Positions 37,042-45,101 of a stretch of 64,000 nt of DNA are shown here, in pieces. The notes under the pieces were generated by a model. It saw only the letters and a program-made list of their open reading frames with translations. It made no database searches and was not told the DNA's origin. The stretch is from an uncultured Spirochaetota bacterium (GTDB lineage Bacteria > Spirochaetota > UBA4802 > UBA5550). The stretch covers positions 46,324 to 110,323 of the forward strand of contig CALMRZ010000023.1 of assembly GCA_937872225.1 (NCBI GenBank), read 5' to 3'. The stretch's first letter is position 1; each line of letters starts with the position of its first letter. Made by a program: the position numbers and the translations under genes.

Positions 37042-37944
37042 ATGAGAAGATATAACAAGAGAACAGTCGCAATTATACTGAGCGTTGCAATTGCCGTGTT
37101 CGTCGGCTTCCTGGGAACCAGGACGGCGCAATCGAAGATCGTGACGAACGTGCCTGCCGACGTCAGCGGGAACGAGTTGAAAGCCCTGGTCGTCGAGGAT
37201 TTTGAGAACGCAAATATCGGCGATAACGGCTGGCAGATCGAATCGGTTCCAAAGAAGTTCGCCAAGGCGGAAACCGAGCAGAAGCTGAAGATGAAAAACC
37301 CGGTAAACCGGCTCGACATGAAGATCGTCGGCGCCGGCCCCAATGATATGAACGTGGAAGAATGGTCCCTTACCGACAAGGGCAAAAAGAAGGAGAAATG
37401 CCTCGGCATCGCCTTTCAGTTCCGGTATCCGGGCACCAACGAGGTCCATATCCTTGCCCCGCCCCAGGTGGACTGGAAGGACAAGACCCCGAAGCTGACC
37501 TTCAACCCGAGCACCGGCAAGGACGAACAGGAGCGCGGGATCGAGCTTCCGGGCCAGTCCAAGGGCATTTCCCTCTGGGTCCATGGCCGGGGGCACCCCT
37601 ATACGCTGGAAGCGTGGGTCAAGGATTACCGCGGATCGACGCATATCCTGAAATTCGGATCGGTCAATTTCGTCGGCTGGCGTCCGATGAAGGCGGAGAT
37701 ACCCATTGATGTGCCTCAGCAGTTCGAATCGTTCCCGCAGACGCGGATAACCAAGATAACCAGATTCGTCCTCAGGGCTGTCCCGAGCGCTCCCCGGGAG
37801 GAACTCATGGAGACGGCGTATTTCTTTTTCGACCAGATCAAAGTCCTGACCGACACCTATGAAGTCAACTTTGACGGCAGCGATCTCCACAAGCTCATGG
37901 ACGGCACTAAAGGCGGAGAAAAGGGTGGTGAAAAGAAGCAGTAG
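37042..37944 (+). CDS. flaA1: Periplasmic flagellar sheath protein FlaA (FlaA1-like)
   Basis: 300 residues, paralogous to the preceding gene: VEDFENANIGDNGWQI, KGISLWVHGRGHPYTLEAWVKDYRGSTHILKFGSVNFVGWRPM and FFFDQIKVLTDTYEVNF mirror it. Signal peptide about 1-31, charged Gly/Lys tail at the end (GGEKGGEKKQ). GGAGG-type ribosome-binding site just upstream (GGGAGGC at 37029-37035). The pair is closed by an intrinsic terminator, so flaA2-flaA1 form one transcript. Confidence 0.85.
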   Translation: MRRYNKRTVAIILSVAIAVFVGFLGTRTAQSKIVTNVPADVSGNELKALVVEDFENANIGDNGWQIESVPKKFAKAETEQKLKMKNPVNRLDMKIVGAGPNDMNVEEWSLTDKGKKKEKCLGIAFQFRYPGTNEVHILAPPQVDWKDKTPKLTFNPSTGKDEQERGIELPGQSKGISLWVHGRGHPYTLEAWVKDYRGSTHILKFGSVNFVGWRPMKAEIPIDVPQQFESFPQTRITKITRFVLRAVPSAPREELMETAYFFFDQIKVLTDTYEVNFDGSDLHKLMDGTKGGEKGGEKKQ

Positions 37945-37990
37945 CAGATAGATTTACACTACATTTTTCGCGTTTTATTTTATCGTCTGC

Positions 37991-38022
37991 AAATACCCAT
38001 CTTGCTTTATGATGGGTATTTT
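37991..38022 (+). terminator. Intrinsic terminator of flaA operon
   Basis: 11-bp perfect stem AAATACCCATC / GATGGGTATTT with 9-nt loop, followed by T-rich sequence; the A-start allows bidirectional action. Confidence 0.88.
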
Positions 38023-38136
38023 GTATTTTTGAAATATTGATTTTTCCGGTGGGGCGCTGTCCGGTCCCGCCGGTGTTTCAGATGATGAATGGCGCAGGGG
38101 GGCTTCATCCCGAAACTATACAGGTGGGTTGGTAAC

Positions 38137-40839
38137 ATGGCAAAACAAAAAATAATGGAAAAACTTGATTCTCTTTTCAAAGAGGAGATGTGGGGCAGGA
38201 TTGAGCCCAAAGATATCGGCATTTCGAAATTCAAGATACTTGACGATCTCTTCAATGCCGTGGTGTCGGAGGGCGCGATCCAGGAAACCCTCGACGCGTG
38301 CAAAAAACATATGGAAGAGCATCCCGACTCGATCACCTCGATGTACCTGGTCGGGGAACTCGGCTATCACCTTGATAAACCGGAGGACGCCAAGCAGCTC
38401 CGGCGCCTGATCGACATATTCACCGGGTACCACAAGTGGGCCGTCGTCGAGCTGATCGCCGAAAAGATACTTGAATACGGCGAGTCGAGCGCGGCGCTGC
38501 GGGCCATGGCCCTGAGCCTTGAGCGCCTCGGGCGCAACAAGGACGCTATCCCCGTGCTCGAGAGCCTCCTGAAGATAGACCGCTTCGACGCGGACCTGTC
38601 GAAAAAGCTCGCCTTCGCCATCATCGACGATGAGCCGGACAAGAGCATCCATTACATGAAGCTCTCCATCGAGGGCTTCATCAAGAACAAGAAGTACGAG
38701 GAGGTCACCAGCCTCTGGACCAGGCTCGTCTCCGTGTCATGGGGCGATATCGCCTTTTTCGAGCGGATCGAGCGCTTCCTGGTCGAGGCCAAGCAGTTCG
38801 ACCTGGTGGCGAACCTGATCAAGATCCTCCTCCAGAAATACCGGGACGAGGAGAACCCGGACCTTGCCATCGAGCTCCTCAAGAAGGTGCTCAAGTACCG
38901 GCCCGATGACGCCCACGCGCGCAAGGACCTGATCAACCTCTACCGGGTCAAGTACAAGGACCACTCCCAGTTCGAGCAGTTCATGAAGCTGTCGAAGCTG
39001 GCCAACTACAAGACGCCGGCGAAGTACGCCATCCAGGACTTCGAAAAGAACATCGTCTTCGACAAGGGGAACTATGCCTACCACGACACCTGGAAGCTGG
39101 GCAAGATCGTCGACATGGACAGCGAGAACATCGTCATCAATTTCAGCGGGAAGCCGGAGCACAAGATGTCGATCCAGATGGCCCTCCAGTCGCTGACCCC
39201 GATCCCGAAGGATCACCTCTACGTGATGCAGTTCGAGGACCCGGAGTACGTGAACAACCTGTTCAGGGACGACTTCATGCAGTTCTTTGATATCCTCATC
39301 CGTTCATACGGCGGGAAGATCCTCCTGGAGGACGTCAAGCGCGAGCTCATCCCCGCCTACATCGCCGAGAAGGGATGGTCCAAGTGGTGGAGCAAGGCCC
39401 GGACCAAGATCAAGCGGGACTCGCACTACGGTTTTTCCGAGAAGAAAAAAGACCTGATCTTCACGCGGGACAAGCCGGTGACCTTCGCCGAGGAGCTGCT
39501 CGAAAGTTTCTCCGCGTCCGACTCGTTCAGCAAGAAGCTGGATTTCGCCATCGAGTTCGTCAACAACATCGAGAAGGAGGAGGGCCTTTCGGTCGTCCCG
39601 TATTTCATAGACTATTTCACCGAGGAGATGAAGGGGGAATCGGAGACGCGGCAGGTCCTCTCGTACATGATATTGAAAGACATGGCGAAATACGTGGACC
39701 CGTCGAAGCTCAAGCTCGACATGCACCGGCAGAAGGTCGTCGATTTCATAAAGGGGAGCCAGGACCTGGCGCTCCTTTCCATGAAAATTTCGTCGTACGA
39801 TTACAAGAAGGACCTGGTGAACCTCATCGAGGAGTCCCGCGAGGACTGGCCGCAGGTCCTGGCCGAGCTGCTCTTTGAGACCCCGGTGCGGATCCACAAA
39901 TATATCTTCAACAACCTGATCCGCAACCACTCGTACAAGATCATAAACGCCTTCATAGACCGGGTCATCACCGGCGCGAAGCAGTATCCGGAGATATTCA
40001 TCTGGGTCGCCCGTAACCTCCTCGGCAGGCAGTGGGATTACGACTGGCTCGATTATTCCCGGGAGCGCCTCGCGGTCACCGGCTTCAGGCTCATGAACGA
40101 GCTTAAGAAGATCGAGATAGAAGGGAACCGGCTGAAGAACATGGTCCTCGACGTTCTCTTCGACAACAACGCCGCCGTCCTGAAAAGCATCGTGGACCAG
40201 TTCGAGCCGTCCTTCCTGGGCAAGCTCTATGACCTGTTCTGCAACGTCTCCTACGTGGAGGATTCCCAGAAGGAGGCCTTCCTCGGCGCCATACGGGCGA
40301 AATACGCTGATTTCCAGCCCGCCAAGGCTCAGCCCGACGAGGGTTGGGAATTCGACGTGGAAAAGCTCATCGTGTCAAAGGAAGGGCGCGACCGGATGAA
40401 GGCCGAACTGGACCGTCTCGTCTCCGTGGAGCTGGTGAACATATCCAAGGAGCTCACCAAGGTCGCTGACGTCTCCGCCGACATACGGGAGAACGTCGAG
40501 TACAACGCCCTGATGGAAAAGCAGGCGACCCTGGAGCTTTCCATATCCAGGCTGGACAACGAGATGAAAAAGGTCCAGATCCTCAACCGCGACGAGGTCA
40601 CCACCGATTCGGTAAAGGTGGGGACCACGGTCATCCTCCAGGACACGGAGGGGGGCGAGGAGCGGGATTACACCATCCTGGGGCCCTGGGACGCCGATTT
40701 TGAAAAGCGGGTCCTTTCGTACCGCTCGCCCATCGCGCGGTCCCTCATGGGCCTCAAGCCGGGGGATACGGTGAACCTGGATATCGAGGAAGGGAAGAAA
40801 AACTACAAAATAAAGGAAATCCAGAAGTACCGGATATAG
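38137..40839 (+). CDS. greA: Giant GreA: helical-repeat arm plus transcript-cleavage factor
   Basis: 900 residues from ATG 38137 (AGGTGGG upstream). The last ~160 residues are a complete GreA: a coiled coil with the tip ADIRENVEYNALME, where the acidic Asp and Glu that activate RNA-polymerase cleavage are kept, then the globular part ending GLKPGDTVNLDIEEGKKNYKIKEIQ. The first ~740 residues are TPR/HEAT-like helical repeats, for example YHLDKPEDAKQLRRLID and LERLGRNKDAIPVLESLLK. Ordinary GreA is about 160 residues; the giant form is known from spirochaetes. It should rescue stalled polymerase, the arm adding contacts of unknown kind. Confidence 0.88.
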   Translation: MAKQKIMEKLDSLFKEEMWGRIEPKDIGISKFKILDDLFNAVVSEGAIQETLDACKKHMEEHPDSITSMYLVGELGYHLDKPEDAKQLRRLIDIFTGYHKWAVVELIAEKILEYGESSAALRAMALSLERLGRNKDAIPVLESLLKIDRFDADLSKKLAFAIIDDEPDKSIHYMKLSIEGFIKNKKYEEVTSLWTRLVSVSWGDIAFFERIERFLVEAKQFDLVANLIKILLQKYRDEENPDLAIELLKKVLKYRPDDAHARKDLINLYRVKYKDHSQFEQFMKLSKLANYKTPAKYAIQDFEKNIVFDKGNYAYHDTWKLGKIVDMDSENIVINFSGKPEHKMSIQMALQSLTPIPKDHLYVMQFEDPEYVNNLFRDDFMQFFDILIRSYGGKILLEDVKRELIPAYIAEKGWSKWWSKARTKIKRDSHYGFSEKKKDLIFTRDKPVTFAEELLESFSASDSFSKKLDFAIEFVNNIEKEEGLSVVPYFIDYFTEEMKGESETRQVLSYMILKDMAKYVDPSKLKLDMHRQKVVDFIKGSQDLALLSMKISSYDYKKDLVNLIEESREDWPQVLAELLFETPVRIHKYIFNNLIRNHSYKIINAFIDRVITGAKQYPEIFIWVARNLLGRQWDYDWLDYSRERLAVTGFRLMNELKKIEIEGNRLKNMVLDVLFDNNAAVLKSIVDQFEPSFLGKLYDLFCNVSYVEDSQKEAFLGAIRAKYADFQPAKAQPDEGWEFDVEKLIVSKEGRDRMKAELDRLVSVELVNISKELTKVADVSADIRENVEYNALMEKQATLELSISRLDNEMKKVQILNRDEVTTDSVKVGTTVILQDTEGGEERDYTILGPWDADFEKRVLSYRSPIARSLMGLKPGDTVNLDIEEGKKNYKIKEIQKYRI

Positions 40840-40844
40840 ATATC

Positions 40845-40874
40845 GGCAGGGGCCGCCGGAAAGGCGCCCCTGCC
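40845..40874. terminator. Terminator-like hairpin after greA
   Basis: Perfect 9-bp stem GGCAGGGGC / GCCCCTGCC with a 12-nt loop, but the following sequence is CTGTAAAAAAAG, not a T-run, so termination would need Rho or be weak. Confidence 0.45.
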
Positions 40875-40896
40875 CTGTAAAAAAAGAGAATTTTAT

Positions 40897-40926
40897 TTGA
40901 CAAATAGTGCCATTCGCACGTATGGG
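40897..40926 (+). promoter_or_regulatory. Promoter of tRNA-Leu
   Basis: TTGACA (40897-40902) and TATGGG (40921-40926), 18 nt apart, ending 13 nt before the mature tRNA 5' end. Confidence 0.65.
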
Positions 40927-40939
40927 TTAATCCTGACAA

Positions 40940-41025
40940 GCCGCGATGGTGGAATTTGGCAGACACGCAAGATTCAGGATCTTGTGGGCGTTACGCCTGT
41001 GAGGGTTCAAGTCCCTCTCGCGGCA
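40940..41025 (+). tRNA. tRNA-Leu (anticodon CAG)
   Basis: 86 nt with acceptor arms GCCGCGA and TCGCGGC plus discriminator A, D-arm containing GGTGGAATTTGGCAGAC, anticodon stem CAAGA/TCTTG around loop TTCAGGA (anticodon CAG), a long variable arm (GGGCGTTACGCCT) typical of class II tRNAs, and T-loop GGTTCAAGTCC. CCA is not encoded and must be added. Reads the CTG codon. Confidence 0.97.
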
Positions 41026-41027
41026 AT

Positions 41028-41059
41028 AAAGCGACGGTGCAGATCGTCGCTTTTTTTTT
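41028..41059 (+). terminator. Intrinsic terminator of tRNA-Leu
   Basis: 9-bp stem AAAGCGACG / CGTCGCTTT and a run of nine T. Confidence 0.93.
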
Positions 41060-41148
41060 GATCACCCCCGTTTTATCAAAAATTTTTTAATGCGCCGGCT
41101 TCCTGTCCGTTTACCCCTTGACGCAGACCTGTTCCGCCGGAGATCTCT

Positions 41149-42000
41149 ATGAAGACCATGACTTTTACCAGCCTTGTGATGTGCGCCTGTATCTGCTCCT
41201 GCAGCTATCCTGACCGGTACCGGCCGCTTCTTGACCTGCGGGGCCCTCATGTCCGCGGGATGGAACTGTTTCTCTCCGCCGAAGCGATTCTTGAGCAGGA
41301 TACCCTCCGGGCCCGGGCCTATGTCATCCTTGACACCGGAAGGAAAGAGGAGGCGGAAGCGGTCGCATGGGAAACCATGGATGAGGCGGTCTTGTCGATT
41401 GACCAACAGGGCATCGTCACCGGCCTCAGGCCGGGGACCGGGAGCGTACGCGCCTGCCGTGACGGGTTTTGCGCCGCGGGCTCCGTCGAGGTGCTTCGTC
41501 GGGTTGACTATTCGAAGATCATCATAACCGAGGTCTTCTATGACGCGGCGGGGAGCGATGACGAAAGGGAGTTCATCGAGATCTACAATGGCAATGACTA
41601 TCCCTGCGACATCTCGGGAATGGGCATCGTCGATGGGGCGGCATCGAGCAGGGATTTTATCTTCCCGCCGGGCAGCGTCATGGGCCCGAAGTCATACGCG
41701 GTGGTTGCCCGGTCCGCCGAAGGTTTTGCCGCCCTTTTCGGCAGGAGTCCCGATTACGGGGATTTCAGCTTTTCCTTGAATAACAACGGTGAAACCGTGT
41801 TATTGAAGAGCCAGGACGGCACCATCATTGACGCTGTTTATATCAAAGGAGGCACCGAGGGCTTCAGGCCTCCGGAATCATGGGGCCCGGCCGCGCTGCC
41901 GGCCGCGACCGCAGGCCAGTCGGTGTACCGGGTCGATTATGGCAGCGAGCCGGCAGCTGCATCCTGGTCAAGCGGGCCGCCGGGTCCGGGTCTCAGGTAG
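41149..42000 (+). CDS. Lipoprotein with lamin-tail domain
   Basis: 283 residues. The N terminus is a short signal sequence with several cysteines (C12, C14, C16, C18), any of which may be the lipidated one. Residues about 30-115 look like a bacterial Ig-like (Big_2) domain with TGLRPGTGSVRA. From about 125 the lamin-tail (LTD) fold appears: IIITEVFYDAAGSDDEREFIEIYN, GNDYPCDISGMGIVDG and NNNGETVLLKSQDGTIIDAVYI. LTD domains in bacteria bind DNA or surfaces in secreted proteins; function unknown. Confidence 0.8.
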   Translation: MKTMTFTSLVMCACICSCSYPDRYRPLLDLRGPHVRGMELFLSAEAILEQDTLRARAYVILDTGRKEEAEAVAWETMDEAVLSIDQQGIVTGLRPGTGSVRACRDGFCAAGSVEVLRRVDYSKIIITEVFYDAAGSDDEREFIEIYNGNDYPCDISGMGIVDGAASSRDFIFPPGSVMGPKSYAVVARSAEGFAALFGRSPDYGDFSFSLNNNGETVLLKSQDGTIIDAVYIKGGTEGFRPPESWGPAALPAATAGQSVYRVDYGSEPAAASWSSGPPGPGLR

Positions 42001-42026
42001 TTGAGGGCCGACGCTGCTCCCGCACA

Positions 42027-42060
42027 CCCGCCAAAGTAGTACGTCCTGTACGATGGCGGG
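42027..42060. repeat. Hairpin without T-run
   Basis: CCCGCCA / TGGCGGG arms (42027-42033, 42054-42060) with an inner TAC/GTA pair, just after the lamin-tail gene. Possibly a Rho-type or weak terminator. Confidence 0.4.
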
Positions 42061-42278
42061 CGGGGGCCTCCTGCCCCACATTTTTTCGTGTAAGCAGCAT
42101 CCACACTCAAACAAACATGACTATGGCATTTTAGATGAAGCGCCGGGTGAATTGATCATTTACTAATGTGAGCAGGAAATATTGAAAAGTGTGAAAAGTA
42201 TCATAGATAAAAAATTTAATATTTAACAGCTCTCCGTTCGTTACCTCTGCATACAACAATCCTATGGGAGGGAAACGC

Positions 42279-42650
42279 ATGAAGTGTCGCATGAAAAATA
42301 AAAAGTCAATTGTCATCTATGACATCAAGGCGAAATGCCTGGACCTTGAAGGTTTCTCCGGTTTCTTTGCCGGGAGGAAAAAGAACAGGCTCTATGAGTC
42401 GATCATGGGGGAAATTTCCTGCAGGGTCCTAGATGTTTTCGACTCTGTTGAAACGTTCACGTACGGGGTGACCGGGGGAGGGTTCCATATCCTGGTATGG
42501 GCAGAGAGGGACAGCGGTACAATCGCCCAGGTCATGGCCTTCGTGCGGAGCAGGTTCGAGGAGAGGATAAACAGGTACCTTGACCGGACAGGGCCTGTCT
42601 GGGACGGCAGCTGGTCCTGCGAGGCAATCAGGGCGGAAGACCTTGGATAG
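42279..42650 (+). CDS. Degenerate Y1 (RAYT-like) transposase-domain protein
   Basis: 123 residues from ATG 42279, 7 nt after GGGAGG (42266-42271). The layout recalls REP-associated tyrosine transposases: a YGVTGGGFHILVWAE stretch at the place of YxLMPNHxHLL, then VMAFVRSRFEERINRYLDRTGPVWDGSW, like the 'RYFNRxYxRxGxLWxGRY' segment of RAYTs. The first His of the HUH metal motif is replaced by Gly, and the protein stops before the region that carries the catalytic Tyr. It keeps a good ribosome-binding site, so it is more likely a retained derivative than a random remnant. Confidence 0.5.
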   Translation: MKCRMKNKKSIVIYDIKAKCLDLEGFSGFFAGRKKNRLYESIMGEISCRVLDVFDSVETFTYGVTGGGFHILVWAERDSGTIAQVMAFVRSRFEERINRYLDRTGPVWDGSWSCEAIRAEDLG

Positions 42651-42749
42651 CGCGGCCATCTGAAAAATATTATGTCGAGCAAACCGGCCGTTCGTCCGAC
42701 ATAATTAATGCACGGCATCAGAAACGAAACAATCCGGGAGGGGCGCGGT

Positions 42750-43196
42750 ATGGCACAGGAGATGAGAATAAACGGCATAATTGAAAACAGCAGGCAGGAG
42801 ATGCTCTTCGCGATAAAAGAGCGGATCTGCGCGATGACCCGCGGTACCAGCGCACCGATCCAGCTGCACGGCCTGATAACAGGGAACAGGAACGGCCGGG
42901 GCAGGGATATGTACTTTTATGAGATATCCAACGTTTACCTTGACGACGACAACCGCCTCTGCGGCGATCTTGCCGGAAAGGAAGACAGGCTCTGCGAGGA
43001 TATCCTCTTCGGGAAGGACCTGGAAGACCTGCCCATCGACGACCTCAAGCAGGTCCTGGACCTGCTCTACACGGACAAGTGGGAAATCGATGTCGCCGAC
43101 TATGATTGCGGCATTGCCGGAAGACGTAACGGTCTGCACGGGTTTCTCATGGGCCGAAAAGCGGGGATTTCACGCCTGCTCCGCAGGGGCGCATGA
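42750..43196 (+). CDS. Unknown acidic protein
   Basis: 148 residues from ATG 42750, preceded by GGGAGGGG about 10 nt upstream (42736-42743). No family recognised. It is soluble, acidic in the middle (YLDDDNRLCGDL, LEDLPIDDLKQVLDLLYTDKWEIDVADYD) and basic at the C terminus (GRKAGISRLLRRG). It stands in a row of three small rightward genes (42279, 42750, 43249) whose joint function is unknown. Confidence 0.6.
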   Translation: MAQEMRINGIIENSRQEMLFAIKERICAMTRGTSAPIQLHGLITGNRNGRGRDMYFYEISNVYLDDDNRLCGDLAGKEDRLCEDILFGKDLEDLPIDDLKQVLDLLYTDKWEIDVADYDCGIAGRRNGLHGFLMGRKAGISRLLRRGA

Positions 43197-43248
43197 CGCC
43201 ATAACGCTTCCGATGAACAGCGCGGCAACAGGCAGGAGGTTTGACGAC

Positions 43249-43566
43249 ATGCTGGTGGATGTTGACACGAATCTCTTCAGTCTCCAGGTCAAGGTGACCC
43301 GGCTGGTCATGGCGGTCCTGTCGGACTATGACGGCCGTTCCGCCGATCTGGGCCTGTCCATTTCGCGGTCCCCGGATGAGGACCCGCACATCGTCCGATG
43401 CTCCAGGGTTTATATTGACCCTGAAGATGATCTTATTAAAATTACGGAATCCGGCGGTGATGAAATCGGGTGGGATGATATTGACATAGCCGCCCAGTAC
43501 CGGATAGCCCAGCACCTGTACACGCACCATCTTGCCGGTTCCCTGTACCGCTCCCTCTCCAGCTGA
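43249..43566 (+). CDS. Unknown small acidic protein
   Basis: 105 residues from ATG 43249, which lies 9 nt after AGGAGG (43234-43239); an earlier ATG at 43213 has no such site. Acidic (SPDEDPHIV, YIDPEDDLIKITESGGDEIGWDDID) with a final helix. No family recognised. The acidity and size are shared with the gene before it. The longer open frame from 42919 is only the shadow of that gene. Confidence 0.55.
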   Translation: MLVDVDTNLFSLQVKVTRLVMAVLSDYDGRSADLGLSISRSPDEDPHIVRCSRVYIDPEDDLIKITESGGDEIGWDDIDIAAQYRIAQHLYTHHLAGSLYRSLSS

Positions 43567-43604
43567 TTTGCTCTTGCTGCCGGACGGGACCGGCACGGGA
43601 AATA

Positions 43605-44915
43605 TCAGTTCTTCATCGAATAAGGCTGTCCGGTGGCGTCCATGACATCGTGCCAGAACCGCGAACTCGGGTCGATCATTTTCCTTCTGGATACTGCCAG
43701 CTCGATGGGCACCAGGTTGTACACGTTGTTCCAGAGGCCGATCACCATGTCGGTCTTGCCCGCCATGCCGGCGTGGACCGCGTACTGGCCCAGCTGGGCG
43801 CAGAAGATCGAGTCGTTGGGCACCGGCGGGGCGCTCCGTATCATGTAACTGGGGTCGATATACTTCAGGTTTATCTCTATCCCTTCTTTTTCGAAATACC
43901 GGTTGATCTCATTTTTCAGGAAAACGCCGATATCCTCAAGCTTCACATTGCCGGAGGCGTCCCGCCCGTGAGAGGTCGAGTCCTTTTCAAGCAGTTCCTG
44001 GCCGGCGCCCTCGGCGACGCAGATGACGGCGTGGCGGCGGTCCAGCATTCTCTTTTTCAGATGCGTCAGGAATCCGTTGGCGCCGTGGAGGTCAAAGGGG
44101 ACCTCGGGCACCAGGATGAAATTGGCGTCGTTCATGGCCAGGCAGGCGTGGGCTGCGATAAAACCGGAATGGCGCCCCATGAGCTTTACCAGGCCGATGC
44201 CGTTGGGGGCGCCCTTCGACTCGACATGGGCCGTGTAGATAGAATCAACCGCAACGGAAAAGGCCGTCTCGAACCCGAACGTGCGCTGTACATAGCTTAT
44301 GTCATTGTCGATCGTCTTGGGCACTCCCACGACCGCGAGCTCCATGCCGCGTGACCGGGCTATCTCGGCAATCCGGTGGGCGCCCCGGAGGGTGCCGTCG
44401 CCGCCGATGGCATAAAGGATATGTATGCCGAGGCGCGCAAGGGTGTCCACCAGGATATCCATGTCCTCGGTGCCGCCCCGGGACGACCCCAGGATGGTGC
44501 CTCCCTCGAGGTGTATGTCTTCGACAAGATCGGGATCCAGCTCGATGGGCTCGTATCCTTTTTCCGGGTCCAGGCCGCTGTAGCCGTACCTGATGCCCAG
44601 GATCGAGCGCGAGCCGTACCGGTAGTATGATGTCATCACGATGGAGCGGATGACGGCGTTGATGCCGGGGCAGAGGCCTCCGCAGGTGACAATGGCGGAC
44701 CGGGTCCGCTCCGGATCGAAGTAGATCAGGCTCCGCGGCCCGGCAAGCTCGAAGCTCCGGTCGGCTTTGATGCAGGAGCTGTCGTTGTTGACGACCAGGG
44801 GATCATATATCACCCGTTCCGCATCGTCTTCAAAGGACGTGTCATGGGAGAGGTAGGCGCCGCGCAGGGGCGAAGGAATAGTCCGCTTCCCCAGGTTTTT
44901 AACGGTGAAATCCAT
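43605..44915 (-). CDS. pfkA: 6-phosphofructokinase, ATP-type residues (plant/trypanosomatid-like subgroup)
   Basis: 436 residues. Phosphorylates fructose 6-phosphate. Signatures: VTCGGLCPGINAVIR, GGDGTLRGAHRIA, GVPKTIDNDISYVQRTFGF, LMGRHSGFIAAHA. The residue after the GGD aspartate is Gly, which marks ATP use, while KTIDND has Lys, a combination known from the long plant- and trypanosome-type ATP-PFKs. GGAGGG lies 9 nt before the start. It is transcribed away from a PPi-type PFK. Donor choice is inferred, not proven. Confidence 0.85.
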   Translation of the reverse strand: MDFTVKNLGKRTIPSPLRGAYLSHDTSFEDDAERVIYDPLVVNNDSSCIKADRSFELAGPRSLIYFDPERTRSAIVTCGGLCPGINAVIRSIVMTSYYRYGSRSILGIRYGYSGLDPEKGYEPIELDPDLVEDIHLEGGTILGSSRGGTEDMDILVDTLARLGIHILYAIGGDGTLRGAHRIAEIARSRGMELAVVGVPKTIDNDISYVQRTFGFETAFSVAVDSIYTAHVESKGAPNGIGLVKLMGRHSGFIAAHACLAMNDANFILVPEVPFDLHGANGFLTHLKKRMLDRRHAVICVAEGAGQELLEKDSTSHGRDASGNVKLEDIGVFLKNEINRYFEKEGIEINLKYIDPSYMIRSAPPVPNDSIFCAQLGQYAVHAGMAGKTDMVIGLWNNVYNLVPIELAVSRRKMIDPSSRFWHDVMDATGQPYSMKN

Positions 44916-44935
44916 ACTGGTGTTCCCTCCTGCAG

Positions 44936-44953
44936 CGGGGGATCGCTCCCCCG
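44936..44953. promoter_or_regulatory. Hairpin in the pfkA leader
   Basis: Arms CGGGGGA / TCCCCCG with loop TCGC, about 20 nt before the pfkA start codon and next to its GGAGGG ribosome-binding site (44925-44930 on the other strand). Confidence 0.4.
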
Positions 44954-44968
44954 AAATGATAATGCTGA

Positions 44969-44997
44969 ATCATGGGCCCCGACCGTTAAATAATCAA
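44969..44997 (-). promoter_or_regulatory. Candidate pfkA promoter (leftward)
   Basis: On the - strand TTGATT, 17-nt spacer, CATGAT; both boxes match the consensus at 4 of 6 positions. Confidence 0.4.
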
Positions 44998-45040
44998 CAA
45001 AAAAACGGGCGATATGGTTCCGGTACAGCGGCGAATGTGC

Positions 45041-45068
45041 TTGACAGCCGGACTTTTCTGTTTATAGA
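45041..45068 (+). promoter_or_regulatory. Promoter of PPi-type phosphofructokinase gene
   Basis: Consensus TTGACA (45041-45046), 16-nt spacer, TATAGA (45063-45068), 33 nt before the start codon. Confidence 0.7.
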
Positions 45069-45101
45069 GTTAAAACCTATTTTTTCAAACGGGGTGGAGA
45101 C

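Noticed and set aside
42919..43248. N-terminal extension of the 43249 gene
   Set aside because: It overlaps the well-supported 42750 gene in another frame and reads as low-quality sequence; the good ribosome-binding site is at 43234-43239.
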